This document shows, piece after piece, positions 18,462 to 27,500 of a stretch of 64,000 nucleotides of DNA; positions within the stretch are counted from its first letter, which is position 1, and every line of letters begins with the position of its first letter. Made by a program: the position numbers and the translations under genes. Source of the stretch: Stanieria cyanosphaera PCC 7437 (GTDB taxonomy: Bacteria; Cyanobacteriota; Cyanobacteriia; Cyanobacteriales; Xenococcaceae); assembly GCF_000317575.1 (NCBI RefSeq), contig NC_019748.1, forward strand, positions 4,732,501 through 4,796,500, given 5' to 3'. Below the pieces are notes generated by a model. That model was not told the DNA's origin and did no database searches. It saw only the letters and a list, made by a program, of their open reading frames with translations.

Positions 18462-19190
18462 CTACTCTTGACAAGAATTGCGATCAATTACATAAACTTT
18501 AAATGCCCAATCAAGAATTGATTCTGAACATATAATAGCTTGCCAATGCTCTTTCCAATTAGAAGATAGTTTTAAATATTTAAATCTAATCAAGTAAACC
18601 AAGTAACGAAATTTGTGAATGACATATCTAGAAAATAAATATCTTTTGTATTGAGATTTATTGTTAAAAAAATTTAATGCTTTGATTTGTGGAATTTCTG
18701 CTAACTTTCGTTTTTGATGAGTATTTAAATCTAAATAATCATTTGCTAATCTGATAATTGTATCAATTTCATCATTAAATTCAATTATAATTTTTGAAAA
18801 CCAAACTTTTGATTCTAAAGCCAATCTACTAGCTAAATAACCTGTTAAAATCCCTGAACCAATACTTTTACTAGCAACTGTTAAATATTTAGTTAATGAC
18901 TCGCTTAAATTTAAAGATATTTCATTTTCCATCGCTTGAAATAAAGTTTCAATTGCCGACAAACCAATCGGATGATTATTAGGCATTAAATTAATCATTG
19001 TCTTTTTGATTTTAGCTAATTCATGGTTCTTAAATGATTTACCAACAAGATCGTAGAGATCGTCTAACTGAAAAACTAGTTCAACAAGTTTATAAATATT
19101 TTTAAAATCTTCTTCAGAAAGAGTAATATGATATTGCTCTAAAATATGTTGGTAAAGTTTTACATAAGCTAAAACACTATCTTTATTCAT
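18462..19190 (-). CDS. Terpene-synthase-like all-helical protein (divergent)
   Basis: 242 residues, entirely helical. Two motifs resemble class I terpene synthases: an Asp-rich DDxxD at D43-D44-L-Y-D47 (FQLDDLYDLVGKS), and an R-x-x-N-D element at R147-N150-D151 (RLANDYLDLNT) like the NSE triad. A mid-protein segment (SIGSGILTGYLASRLA) could be the kinked G helix. The motifs are about 106 residues apart and the protein is shorter than known bacterial cyclases, which have about 140 and 300 or more. The final Glu of the NSE motif is missing. It may be a divergent prenyl-diphosphate-binding enzyme or a degenerate one. No pathway neighbours help. Confidence 0.45.
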   Translation of the reverse strand: MNKDSVLAYVKLYQHILEQYHITLSEEDFKNIYKLVELVFQLDDLYDLVGKSFKNHELAKIKKTMINLMPNNHPIGLSAIETLFQAMENEISLNLSESLTKYLTVASKSIGSGILTGYLASRLALESKVWFSKIIIEFNDEIDTIIRLANDYLDLNTHQKRKLAEIPQIKALNFFNNKSQYKRYLFSRYVIHKFRYLVYLIRFKYLKLSSNWKEHWQAIICSESILDWAFKVYVIDRNSCQE

Positions 19191-19589
19191 TTTGTTTTAC
19201 CGAAGACTTCACTTCTTTAGATTAGAATAACGAACGTATCAAGAATACTGCTGATAACTTTGAACAATAGTCATAAAATTAATTAAAAGCGATCGCTGAT
19301 GCCTTGGTTTAAATCAGTTAATTTTGTTTAGGATCATAAAGTTTTAAAGCTCAAAAAATATTTCTAATCCATAATTAAGATAGATAATTTTAAATTTCAA
19401 GATAAAAGTTTTTAACAAAAGCACAGATTAGGTCAAATGTTATTAATGTGCTGAGGAGAAGCTTGAACGTGAAAAAATAATCAAAAAGGCAAATATTAAT
19501 CAAACAAGTGTTTGCCGAATATGAGTTTGTTTTGAATTGAGACATAGCTCAGACATTAACATCCGATCTAACTCTGTAAGGAGGATGTA
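19191..19589. other. Divergent intergenic region
   Basis: Upstream of the 1049-aa gene and the terpene-synthase-like gene. It holds one HIP1 site, an inverted repeat GGCAAA (19488-19493)/TTTGCC (19511-19516), and a strong ribosome binding site AAGGAGG just before 19590. I see no other gene. Confidence 0.5.
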
Positions 19590-22500
19590 ATGAATAGCAA
19601 TTCGACTAACTCCAATAATGAGGAGAATCAATCTGCGGTTTTTCAATTAACTAATAATGATACTAGTGATTATAGTCCGCAAATCTCAGGTAACAAAGTT
19701 GTTTGGCAGGGCGACGATGGTAACGATTCTGAAGTTTATCTCTATAATCACGATAGTGGAACTGTAGTACAACTCACTGATAATGATACTAGTGATTATA
19801 GTCCGCAAATCTCAGGCAACAAAGTTGTTTGGGAAGGCTACGACGGCAAAGATTCGGAAATTTATCTCTATGATGGCTCTCAAACCATTCAACTGACTAA
19901 CAATGATATCTATGAATCTAGTCCACAAATTTCAGGTAACAATGTAGTTTGGTCAGGCTACGATGGTAACGATTCAGAAATTTATCTCTATGACGGGACT
20001 CAAACCATTCAACTGACTAATAATGATACTAGTGATTATAGTCCGCAAATCTCAGGCAACAAAGTTGTTTGGGAAGGCTACGACGGCAAAGATTCAGAAA
20101 TTTACTTTTATGATGGTACTAATACTAACAAACTAACTGTCAACGGTACAGGCGATTACAGTCCACAAATCTCAGGTAACAATGTAGTTTGGTCAGGCTA
20201 CGATGATAACGATTCGGAAATTTATCTCTATGACGGTAATCAAACCATTCAACTGACTAATAATAATACTAGTGATTATAGTCCACAAATTTCAGGTAAC
20301 AATGTAGTTTGGTCAGGCTACGATGATAACGATTCCGAAATTTATCTCTATAATGGCTCTCAAACCATTCAACTGACTAATAATAATACTAGTGATTATA
20401 GTCCACAAATTTCAGGCAACAAAGTTGTTTGGGAAGGTTACGATGGTAACGATTCAGAAATTTATCTCTATGATGGCTCTCAAACCATTCAACTAACCAA
20501 TAATGATACCAGTGATTATAGTCCGCGTATCTCAGGTGACAAAGTAGTTTGGCAAGACTACAACGGCAACGATTCGGAAATTTATCTAAATTTTAATCCT
20601 TTTCTTGTTCCTGGAGAAATTCAAGGAATTAAATGGCATGATCTCAATGGAAATGGTCAGCAAGATGCAAGTGAACCTGGTTTAGAAGGTTTGACAATTT
20701 ACCTAGATCAAAATCAGAATAGTCAACTTGATCAAGGAGAAGTTTCTACTGTCACGGATGCTAACGGCTTTTATTCCTTCACCAATTTACACTTTGGTAA
20801 TTACACAGTTGCTGAACAACTTCCACCTAGATGGCAACAAACTTATCCTGTTGGAGTTGAATACGAATGGTCTGATAGTACTCAACCAGGAGGTATTTCT
20901 TTTAACTGGGTAGATATCTCTTCTGTTGGTACAAAATTGAATTTGGGTGATGACGATTACGCAGAAGTTGCCTTACCGTTTAACTTTTCTTTCTATGGAG
21001 AAGAATACAACAGCATCAAAATTTCCTCAAATGGATATCTTACCTTTGGCAAGGATGCAACAAATTACTACAACTCTTGGCTTCCGAGTTCTTATGATGC
21101 TAATAATTTGATCGCACCATTTTGGGATGATTTAAATCCCAAGGTTGGAGGCTCGATTTACTATTATTACAATCCAACAGAAGAACAATTCGTTGTTCAA
21201 TATCAGGATGTTCCTCGTTACGAAGTTGAAGGTTCTTTAACTTTTCAAACTATTCTGAACTCTGATGGAACTATTGTCTATCAGTATGACAACCTGAATG
21301 CCACTTTTAATAGTGCCACGGTTGGTTTAGAAAACGCTGATGGTACAAAAGGAACTCAAGTAGCATACAACGAGAACTATTTGAATAATGACTTAGCTAT
21401 CAGTTTTAGCCCCGTTATTAATCCTAAAAATTATACAGCCCATGAAGTCTCTATTGGTACTGGCGAAATCATTAAAAACCTTAATTTTGGCAATCGTTTA
21501 ACAGGAATTCGGATCGAAGCCGAAGATTACACCAAATATTACGATACTACTACTGGTAATATAGGTGGAGTTTATCGCAATGATGATGTCGATCTTGGTG
21601 TTTCTGAAGATGTTGGTGGCGGATATACTGTAGGCTGGATTGATTCGGGAGAATGGTTAACCTATAACGTTAATATTCCTGAAACTTCTACCTATCAGTT
21701 GTTTGCCCGTGTTGCTTCTGGACTAGATAGCAATCACAGTTTGAGTGTTTCCATTGATGGACAAACTACGACGTTAAATTTTAATGGTACAGGTGGCTGG
21801 CAATCGTGGTCTGATGTCGCAGGTGCAAACCTTAATCTAACTGCTGGTAATCACGAACTGAAACTAGATTTAGGAACTTCTGGTTTTAATGTTAACTACA
21901 TTGATTTAGTTCCCGCAGCAGGAATTCGGATCGAAGTTGAAGATTACACCAACTATTACGATACTACTGCTGGTAATATAGGTGGAGTTTATCGCAATGA
22001 TGATGTCGATCTTGGTGTTTCTGAAGATGTTGGTGGCGGATATACTGTAGGCTGGATTGATTCAGGAGAATGGCTAACCTATAACGTTAATATTCCTGAA
22101 ACTGGTTTGTATCAGCCTATTGTTCGTGTTGCTTCAGATGTAGATGCTACTCATAGTCTCGATATTTCCATTGATGGACAAACTACGACGTTAAATTTTA
22201 ATGGTACAGGTGGCTGGCAGTCTTGGTCTGATGCGATCGCAAAAATTCTAAATCTAACTGCTGGTACTCATGAACTAAAAATTAATCTGAATAGTTCTGG
22301 TTTCAATCTTAACTACATTGACTTGCTTCCATATATTGATTTAAATTTAGAAAGCGATGTTGCCACAGACACACTGCTCGGAAATCTCGCTCAAACTTCT
22401 CTAGTAGGCGATTCTAATAACGATTTGCTGACAGCAGAAAATGATTCGGATCATCTTCTTAGTGGTAGTCAAGAAAAAGATGTCTTTGTATTAGGTAATG

Positions 22501-22739
22501 TTTTTGAGCCTTATTATGCTGCTAAAGGTTGGGAAGATTACGTTCTCGTTACCGACTTTGCTAGCGGTGATGTTCTTCAACTTCATGGTAGTGCCGATAA
22601 CTATTATCTTGGTGCTTCTCCAGAAGGTTTACCCAAAGGAACAGCCATTTTTTGGCAAGGTTCAGCAGATGAAGCGATCGCTGTGGTTGAAGATGTTTTA
22701 GATCTTACTATAGATAGCAATTCCTTTGTTTTTATCTAA
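19590..22739 (+). CDS. Large repeat protein: TolB-like beta-propeller, SdrD-like, nidogen-like and two CBM6-type domains, type I secretion C-terminus
   Basis: The 1049 residues divide into blocks. Residues about 19-335 are eight 40-42-residue repeats with SDYSPQISGNKVVW, YDGNDSEIYLYDG and TIQLTNND, a TolB-like propeller. Residues 341-415 are an SdrD/Cna-B-like domain (KWHDLNGNGQQDASEPGLEG, an EF-hand-like loop). Residues about 434-617 resemble a nidogen-like domain (NGYLTFGKD, IAPFWDDLNP). Two carbohydrate-binding CBM6/35-like domains begin near 639 and 778 (EAEDYTKYYDTTTGN, IDSGEWLTYNVNI). The last 135 residues resemble the Ca-binding, type I secretion target regions of cyanobacterial surface proteins (LLGNLAQTSLVGDSNNDLL, VLVTDFASGDVLQLHG). 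There is no Sec signal peptide. The start has an excellent AAGGAGG. It is probably a secreted, sugar-binding adhesin or sheath protein; no catalytic domain is seen. Confidence 0.85.
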   Translation: MNSNSTNSNNEENQSAVFQLTNNDTSDYSPQISGNKVVWQGDDGNDSEVYLYNHDSGTVVQLTDNDTSDYSPQISGNKVVWEGYDGKDSEIYLYDGSQTIQLTNNDIYESSPQISGNNVVWSGYDGNDSEIYLYDGTQTIQLTNNDTSDYSPQISGNKVVWEGYDGKDSEIYFYDGTNTNKLTVNGTGDYSPQISGNNVVWSGYDDNDSEIYLYDGNQTIQLTNNNTSDYSPQISGNNVVWSGYDDNDSEIYLYNGSQTIQLTNNNTSDYSPQISGNKVVWEGYDGNDSEIYLYDGSQTIQLTNNDTSDYSPRISGDKVVWQDYNGNDSEIYLNFNPFLVPGEIQGIKWHDLNGNGQQDASEPGLEGLTIYLDQNQNSQLDQGEVSTVTDANGFYSFTNLHFGNYTVAEQLPPRWQQTYPVGVEYEWSDSTQPGGISFNWVDISSVGTKLNLGDDDYAEVALPFNFSFYGEEYNSIKISSNGYLTFGKDATNYYNSWLPSSYDANNLIAPFWDDLNPKVGGSIYYYYNPTEEQFVVQYQDVPRYEVEGSLTFQTILNSDGTIVYQYDNLNATFNSATVGLENADGTKGTQVAYNENYLNNDLAISFSPVINPKNYTAHEVSIGTGEIIKNLNFGNRLTGIRIEAEDYTKYYDTTTGNIGGVYRNDDVDLGVSEDVGGGYTVGWIDSGEWLTYNVNIPETSTYQLFARVASGLDSNHSLSVSIDGQTTTLNFNGTGGWQSWSDVAGANLNLTAGNHELKLDLGTSGFNVNYIDLVPAAGIRIEVEDYTNYYDTTAGNIGGVYRNDDVDLGVSEDVGGGYTVGWIDSGEWLTYNVNIPETGLYQPIVRVASDVDATHSLDISIDGQTTTLNFNGTGGWQSWSDAIAKILNLTAGTHELKINLNSSGFNLNYIDLLPYIDLNLESDVATDTLLGNLAQTSLVGDSNNDLLTAENDSDHLLSGSQEKDVFVLGNVFEPYYAAKGWEDYVLVTDFASGDVLQLHGSADNYYLGASPEGLPKGTAIFWQGSADEAIAVVEDVLDLTIDSNSFVFI
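19644..20597 (+). repeat. Eight tandem ~120-bp coding repeats (beta-propeller blades)
   Basis: Repeat starts fall at 19644, 19770, 19890, 20010, 20130, 20250, 20370 and 20490. The period is 120 bp after a first 126-bp unit. Units are very similar at DNA level, with identical runs such as AGTGATTATAGTCCGCAAAT. This implies recent expansion or gene conversion, and copy number is likely to vary between strains. Confidence 0.9.
21504..22335 (+). repeat. Recent tandem duplication of a CBM6-like module (417-bp period)
   Basis: The segments starting at 21504 and 21921 (both GGAATTCGGATCGAAG) are nearly identical over their first 190 bases and again around GACAAACTACGACG. They differ elsewhere. The period of 417 bp (139 codons) keeps the frame. 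Confidence 0.85.
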
Positions 22740-22769
22740 ATTTGAAATAAATTAGTTAAAAATTGCTTC

Positions 22770-22805
22770 AGCAAAAGTGAGGAGTTCACTCTATTCGCTT
22801 TTGCT
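22770..22805. terminator. Stem-loop terminator candidate between convergent genes
   Basis: AGCAAAAG (22770-22777) pairs with CTTTTGCT (22798-22805), with a nested GTGA/TCAC pair inside. It follows the stop of the 1049-aa gene by 30 bases and faces the end of the small gene at 22827. A-rich and T-rich flanks allow two-way use. Confidence 0.5.
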
Positions 22806-22826
22806 TAGAATTTAAACATAATTACT

Positions 22827-23033
22827 CTATTTCGCAGCATCAGATTCTTTTGTTTGATCTTTCATGACAATTATCCCCATAAAAGCAAAAGTTCCACCAA
22901 TCAAACCTAAAATTAGCCAGAGTAAGAAATTATAGCCTTTGTGCTTGGCTAACAACGCTGCGATCGCACCAATAAAGCAGTGAAAGATTAATAGCGGATA
23001 GACGGCCGGATCGAGTGAGAAGTTTGACATCAA
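22827..23033 (-). CDS. Small two-helix membrane protein, unknown
   Basis: 68 residues (67 if the second ATG at 23030 is used). Two hydrophobic helices (YPLLIFHCFIGAIAALLA and FLLWLILGLIGGTFAFMGIIV) are joined by a basic turn (KHKGYN), followed by a charged tail (KDQTKESDAAK). The glycine-rich second helix resembles small superinfection or stress membrane proteins, but I would not assign a family. Confidence 0.6.
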   Translation of the reverse strand: MMSNFSLDPAVYPLLIFHCFIGAIAALLAKHKGYNFLLWLILGLIGGTFAFMGIIVMKDQTKESDAAK

Positions 23034-23158
23034 AATTATTTCTATACTGAGGAATTATAGTAATAATATAACGATGATGATAATTTAAGCTATTTAACTA
23101 ATAATTCAGGCGATCGCAGCAAGTGAATTTCTTTGGTCAATCTTATCAAACAACTATA

Positions 23159-24169
23159 ATGTTAACAACTAATCAAAAAATTGATAATTTAACAGTAACG
23201 CCTTTTGCTCAAAAAATTGAGTCTCCTCTACAGAAACAAAAAATTACTGTATTACAAATTAATTTAGGCAAAAAATGTAATCTTGCTTGTACTCATTGTC
23301 ATGTGGAAGCAAGTCCAAAACGCACTGAAGAATTATCTCCAGAAATTTGTCAACAATTAATTGAAATAATTAATCTTTTTCCTCAAATAGAAACAGTAGA
23401 TTTAACTGGTGGTGCGCCAGAGATGAATTATGGTTTTAAACCAATAGTTGAAGCAGCTAAGCAAGCAGGTAAACAAGTTATTGTTCGTTCTAATTTAACG
23501 ATTTTTTTTGAAGCTGGATTTGAAGATTTACCTCAATATTTTGCTGAAAATAAATTAAGGGTAGTCGCATCTTTACCATGTTACCTAGAAACCAATGTTG
23601 ATAAACAAAGAGGCGCAGGAGTTTATCATAAATCTATTCAAGCTATTCAAAAATTAAATCAATTAGGTTATGGCACAAAACCAGAATTAATTCTAGATCT
23701 AGTTTATAATCCTGCTTTACCGAATCAGAACAAATTTTCTTTAACTCCCGATCAAAAGAATTTAGAACAGGATTACAAAGTATATTTATTAGAACAATTT
23801 AAGCTTAAGTTTAATCATTTATTTACTATTACTAATCTTCCAGTAGGAAGAACTAAACAATATTTACAAAGACAAAATTTAAAAGATTCGTACCTCAAGT
23901 TTTTAGAAAGTAATTTTAATGGAGTTACTGTACCTAATTTAATGTGTATCAATCAACTTTCAATTGATTATTTAGGAAATGTTTATGACTGCGATTTTAA
24001 TCAGATGGAAAATTTAGCTGCTACTGATTTTAAAGGTAAAAAATTAACTATAGATAAATTGTTAGAAGCAAAAAGTTTAGATGTAATTAATCAAATTAAA
24101 ACAGCTAATTATTGTTATGGATGTACGGCTGGAAATGGCTCTAGTTGTGGCGGTTCTTTAGTAAAATAA
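23159..24169 (+). CDS. arsS: Arsenosugar biosynthesis-type radical SAM protein (ArsS-like)
   Basis: A radical SAM enzyme with the CxxxCxxC cluster motif (GKKCNLACTHCHVEASPKR), followed by the SAM-binding VDLTGGAPEMN. The C-terminal Cys-rich region includes NLMCINQLSIDYLGNVYDCDFNQ and YCYGCTAGNGSSCGGSL, typical of ArsS with its DUF3641 domain. I prefer ATG at 23159; GTG at 23123 adds 12 residues. About 336 aa. Family knowledge links it to building the dimethylarsinoyl-ribose moiety of arsenosugars, usually beside arsM. No arsM or ars regulator is visible here. Confidence 0.85.
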   Translation: MLTTNQKIDNLTVTPFAQKIESPLQKQKITVLQINLGKKCNLACTHCHVEASPKRTEELSPEICQQLIEIINLFPQIETVDLTGGAPEMNYGFKPIVEAAKQAGKQVIVRSNLTIFFEAGFEDLPQYFAENKLRVVASLPCYLETNVDKQRGAGVYHKSIQAIQKLNQLGYGTKPELILDLVYNPALPNQNKFSLTPDQKNLEQDYKVYLLEQFKLKFNHLFTITNLPVGRTKQYLQRQNLKDSYLKFLESNFNGVTVPNLMCINQLSIDYLGNVYDCDFNQMENLAATDFKGKKLTIDKLLEAKSLDVINQIKTANYCYGCTAGNGSSCGGSLVK

Positions 24170-24187
24170 TATTTACATAAAAAATTT

Positions 24188-24215
24188 GTAGGGAGAATTC
24201 ATGAATTTTCCCTAC
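24188..24215. repeat. 28-bp near-perfect palindrome (family member 2)
   Basis: Ends GTAGGG and CCCTAC, central AATTCATGAATT, one mismatched pair. It lies between the convergent arsS-like and RND genes, 19 bases after the arsS stop, where it could fold as a terminator hairpin. Confidence 0.75.
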
Positions 24216-24246
24216 AGGCAATTGAAAAGTAGCAATGTGAATATTT

Positions 24247-27200
24247 TTAAGACATTAGTTTAGAGACTCGTATTTCTAAACTTTTAATCACAATATAAAT
24301 AGAAGGAACTAAAAACAAAGTTAAAACTGTTGCAAACAGTAGTCCTCCAAAGACAGCAGTACCTAAAGACCAACGACTAGAAGCACCTGCACCAGTAGCA
24401 ATTACTAAAGGAAAAAACCCAACTAAACTAGAAATTGCGGTCATTAGAATCGGACGAAAACGTTCTCTTCCAGCTTTAATTGCTGCCTTAACTAAACCTA
24501 GTCCTTGTTCTCTTAATTGGTTAGCATATTCAACAATTAAAATGGCATTTTTACTAGCCAAACCAATTAACATTACTAATCCAACTTGACAGTAAATATT
24601 GTTATTAATGATCGGCCAAATACTACCCGTTTGAAGTAGATTAGCTCGAAACCAAATAGCTGCGATCGCACCAAAAATAGCTAGAGGAACAGTTAACATA
24701 ATAATCAATGGATCGACATAGCTTTCGTATTGTGCAGCTAAGACGAGAAATGCCATGACTAACCCCAGGGCAAACACTAAAGTAACTTGACCGCCTGAAT
24801 TAACCTCTTCTAAAGCTGTTCCTGTCCATTCGTAACCCAATCCAGGGGATAAGGTTTGAGCAGCAACTTCTTCCATTGCTCGAATCGCTTGTCCTGTACC
24901 GTATCCAGGTGCAGGAGAACCTTGGATATTAATAGAGCGAAAGAGATTATAGTGGTTAATAATTTGTGGGCCTGTAAATTCTTTCAGTGTAACTAAGTTA
25001 TTGAGCGATATCATTTGGTCATCTTGAGAACGAACATATAATTGACCGATATCATTAGGATTGGAACGAGCATCTGATTCTGCTTGCACGTAGACTCGAT
25101 ATTGTCTTTGTCCGAGTACAAAATCATTGACGTAACTAGAACCCAAATAGGTTTGTAGGGTAGAAAAAATATCATCAATATTAATATTAAGAGCTTTAGC
25201 GCGATCGCGATTAACTTCAACTTCAATTTGGGGAGTATTGGCTGCAAATTGAGTAAAAGCTGCACCTATTTCTGGTCTTTGGTTGGCTGCTGCTATTATT
25301 TGGTTAGCATTTTCAACTAATACAGATAGAGGTAAACCGCGACGATCCTGAATTTGCATTTCAAATCCGCCAAAGCTACTCAATCCTCTTACTGGTGGAG
25401 CGTTGATAGCAAAAGCTCTCGCGCCTGTAATATTTTGAAATGCACCATTAACCTGACCTAGAATAGAATAGACTGATTTAGATTCGCCCTTTCTTTCTGA
25501 CCAGGGTTTGAGTTTGGCAAAGACAAAACCACGATTACTACCATTGCCACCAAAACTAAAACCAGAAAGACTAAAGTAATCTTGAACTTCTTCAATTTTG
25601 TCTATTTCTGCACTCACTTGTTCCATTATTTCTTGAGTGTAGTTAAGAGAAACTCCATCAGGAGCTTGAACAATGGTAAAAAAGTAACCTTGATCTTCTT
25701 CGGGAATAAATCCTGTAGGAACGAGATTGTATAGAAAGATCGTAAAGATAAACATAGCAGCAAAAGCAGCTACAACAATATATCTAACCGATTTTCTAGT
25801 TAAAAAAGTAATGCTTTTGGCATAATTAGTTTCAGTCCAACCAAAACCCTGATTAAACTTATTAAAAAATGAACCTAATAAACCTCTACGTTCATCTTGG
25901 GGACTTAATAATACACCCGACATCGTGGGAGTAAAAGTCAAAGCATTGAAAGTAGAAAGTGCGATCGCAAAAATAATAGTTAAAGCAAATTGTTGAAAAA
26001 TTACTCCTGTTGAACCAGGAAAGAACGCAACAGGCAGAAATACTGCTATTAAAACTAAAGAAGTTGCAATGACTGCTCCACTTAACTCATTCATAGTGTC
26101 AATCGCAGCTTGAACAGGTTTGATTCCCCGCTCAACTTTTGTAGCGATCGCTTCTACTACCACAATCGCATCGTCAACTACTATTCCTGTAGCCAATACC
26201 ATCGCAAACATGGTTAAAGTATTAATTTGGAAATCAAATGCCAAAAGAAAAGCAAAAGCTCCTACCAAACCAACAGGAATCGCGATCGCAGGAATAATCG
26301 TTGTTCGCCAATCTTGCAAAAAGATAAAAATAATTAGGACTACTAAAGCAACAGCAATAATTAAAGTCCAAACTACTTCTTCTAAAGAAACTTCCACAAA
26401 TTCAGTAGTATCAAGGGCAAGCTCATAAGTCAAGCCTGGAGGAAAATCTTCCGCCAATTCTGCTACTTTCGCGTTGACTGCTTTAGCAACATCGAGGGCA
26501 TTACTTCCAGGAAGTTGAAAAATACCCAACCCAATTGCAGGATAACCATTATATTTAGCAGCAGTATCATAATTTTCTGCGCCTAATTCCGCTCTGCCGA
26601 TATCTTTGAGTCGAACTAAACCTCCCTCTTCACCAACCTGAATTACCATCTCCTCAAATTCATTAGCAGTTTCATACCTACCCTCTGTGCGTAAGGTAAA
26701 CTCATACCTTTGATCTTCAGGTGCTGGTTGTTGACCAATTTTTCCTGCCCCCAACTGAACATTTTGTTCTTGCAGGGCATCAACCACATCTTGAGCAGTT
26801 AGATTTCTCGCTGCTAAAGCAGCAGGATCGAGCCAAAGACGCATCGCATAACGACGTTCACCAAAAATTCTCGCTCTACCTACCCCTTCAACCCGTTGCA
26901 CTTGATCCGCAACATAAGTATCTAAATAATTACTCAAAAACAAGTCATCATATTCGCCATTTTTGGCATAAAAAGCGATCGCCATAAGTAAATCTGGAGA
27001 AGACTGAACCACACTCACCCCAGTTTGTCGAACTACACTAGGCAAACGAGGTTCGGCTAAAGCAACTCGATTTTGAACATTGACTTGAGCCAGATTGCGA
27101 TCGCTTGAGACGGGAAAAGTAACATTAATCGCACTAATACCACTATCATTAGTACTAGAAGAAATGTACTGCATCCCCTCCACACCATTGATTTCCCGCT

Positions 27201-27408
27201 CAATAATAGTAGTAACTGCATTTTCAGTAGTTTGAGCGTCTGCCCCAAGATTAGTAGCAGAAACCTCAATCTGAATTGGAGCAATTTGCGGTAATTGAGA
27301 AATCGGCAACAAAGGAATTGCGATCGCTCCTATTAAAACAATAATGATCGAACAAACTGTTGTTAAAACAGGTCGCTTGATAAAAATATCGGCAATACTA
27401 AGTAACAT
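24247..27408 (-). CDS. RND-type multidrug efflux permease (HAE1/AcrB family)
   Basis: A 1053-residue inner-membrane proton-driven exporter with 12 helices and two large periplasmic loops. The N-terminus is FIKRPVLTTVCSIIIVLIGA. The conserved helix-4 segment LATGIVVDDAIVVVEAI supplies the proton-relay Asp pair. NRDRAKALNINIDDIFSTLQTYLGS and LVMLIGLASKNAILIVEYANQLREQG complete the family signature. It works with the membrane fusion protein encoded 92 bases upstream on the same strand. An outer-membrane TolC-like partner is not in the window. Substrates are hydrophobic toxins by family; the specific ones are unknown. Confidence 0.93.
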   Translation of the reverse strand: MLLSIADIFIKRPVLTTVCSIIIVLIGAIAIPLLPISQLPQIAPIQIEVSATNLGADAQTTENAVTTIIEREINGVEGMQYISSSTNDSGISAINVTFPVSSDRNLAQVNVQNRVALAEPRLPSVVRQTGVSVVQSSPDLLMAIAFYAKNGEYDDLFLSNYLDTYVADQVQRVEGVGRARIFGERRYAMRLWLDPAALAARNLTAQDVVDALQEQNVQLGAGKIGQQPAPEDQRYEFTLRTEGRYETANEFEEMVIQVGEEGGLVRLKDIGRAELGAENYDTAAKYNGYPAIGLGIFQLPGSNALDVAKAVNAKVAELAEDFPPGLTYELALDTTEFVEVSLEEVVWTLIIAVALVVLIIFIFLQDWRTTIIPAIAIPVGLVGAFAFLLAFDFQINTLTMFAMVLATGIVVDDAIVVVEAIATKVERGIKPVQAAIDTMNELSGAVIATSLVLIAVFLPVAFFPGSTGVIFQQFALTIIFAIALSTFNALTFTPTMSGVLLSPQDERRGLLGSFFNKFNQGFGWTETNYAKSITFLTRKSVRYIVVAAFAAMFIFTIFLYNLVPTGFIPEEDQGYFFTIVQAPDGVSLNYTQEIMEQVSAEIDKIEEVQDYFSLSGFSFGGNGSNRGFVFAKLKPWSERKGESKSVYSILGQVNGAFQNITGARAFAINAPPVRGLSSFGGFEMQIQDRRGLPLSVLVENANQIIAAANQRPEIGAAFTQFAANTPQIEVEVNRDRAKALNINIDDIFSTLQTYLGSSYVNDFVLGQRQYRVYVQAESDARSNPNDIGQLYVRSQDDQMISLNNLVTLKEFTGPQIINHYNLFRSINIQGSPAPGYGTGQAIRAMEEVAAQTLSPGLGYEWTGTALEEVNSGGQVTLVFALGLVMAFLVLAAQYESYVDPLIIMLTVPLAIFGAIAAIWFRANLLQTGSIWPIINNNIYCQVGLVMLIGLASKNAILIVEYANQLREQGLGLVKAAIKAGRERFRPILMTAISSLVGFFPLVIATGAGASSRWSLGTAVFGGLLFATVLTLFLVPSIYIVIKSLEIRVSKLMS

Positions 27409-27500
27409 GATTATTTAAAAGTTAGTTTAATAGCTATTCAAATCAAGAGAGGCAATAGGTGCGGTGATTTGATTAAATACTAGGTTTCTCCCCCTCTCCC

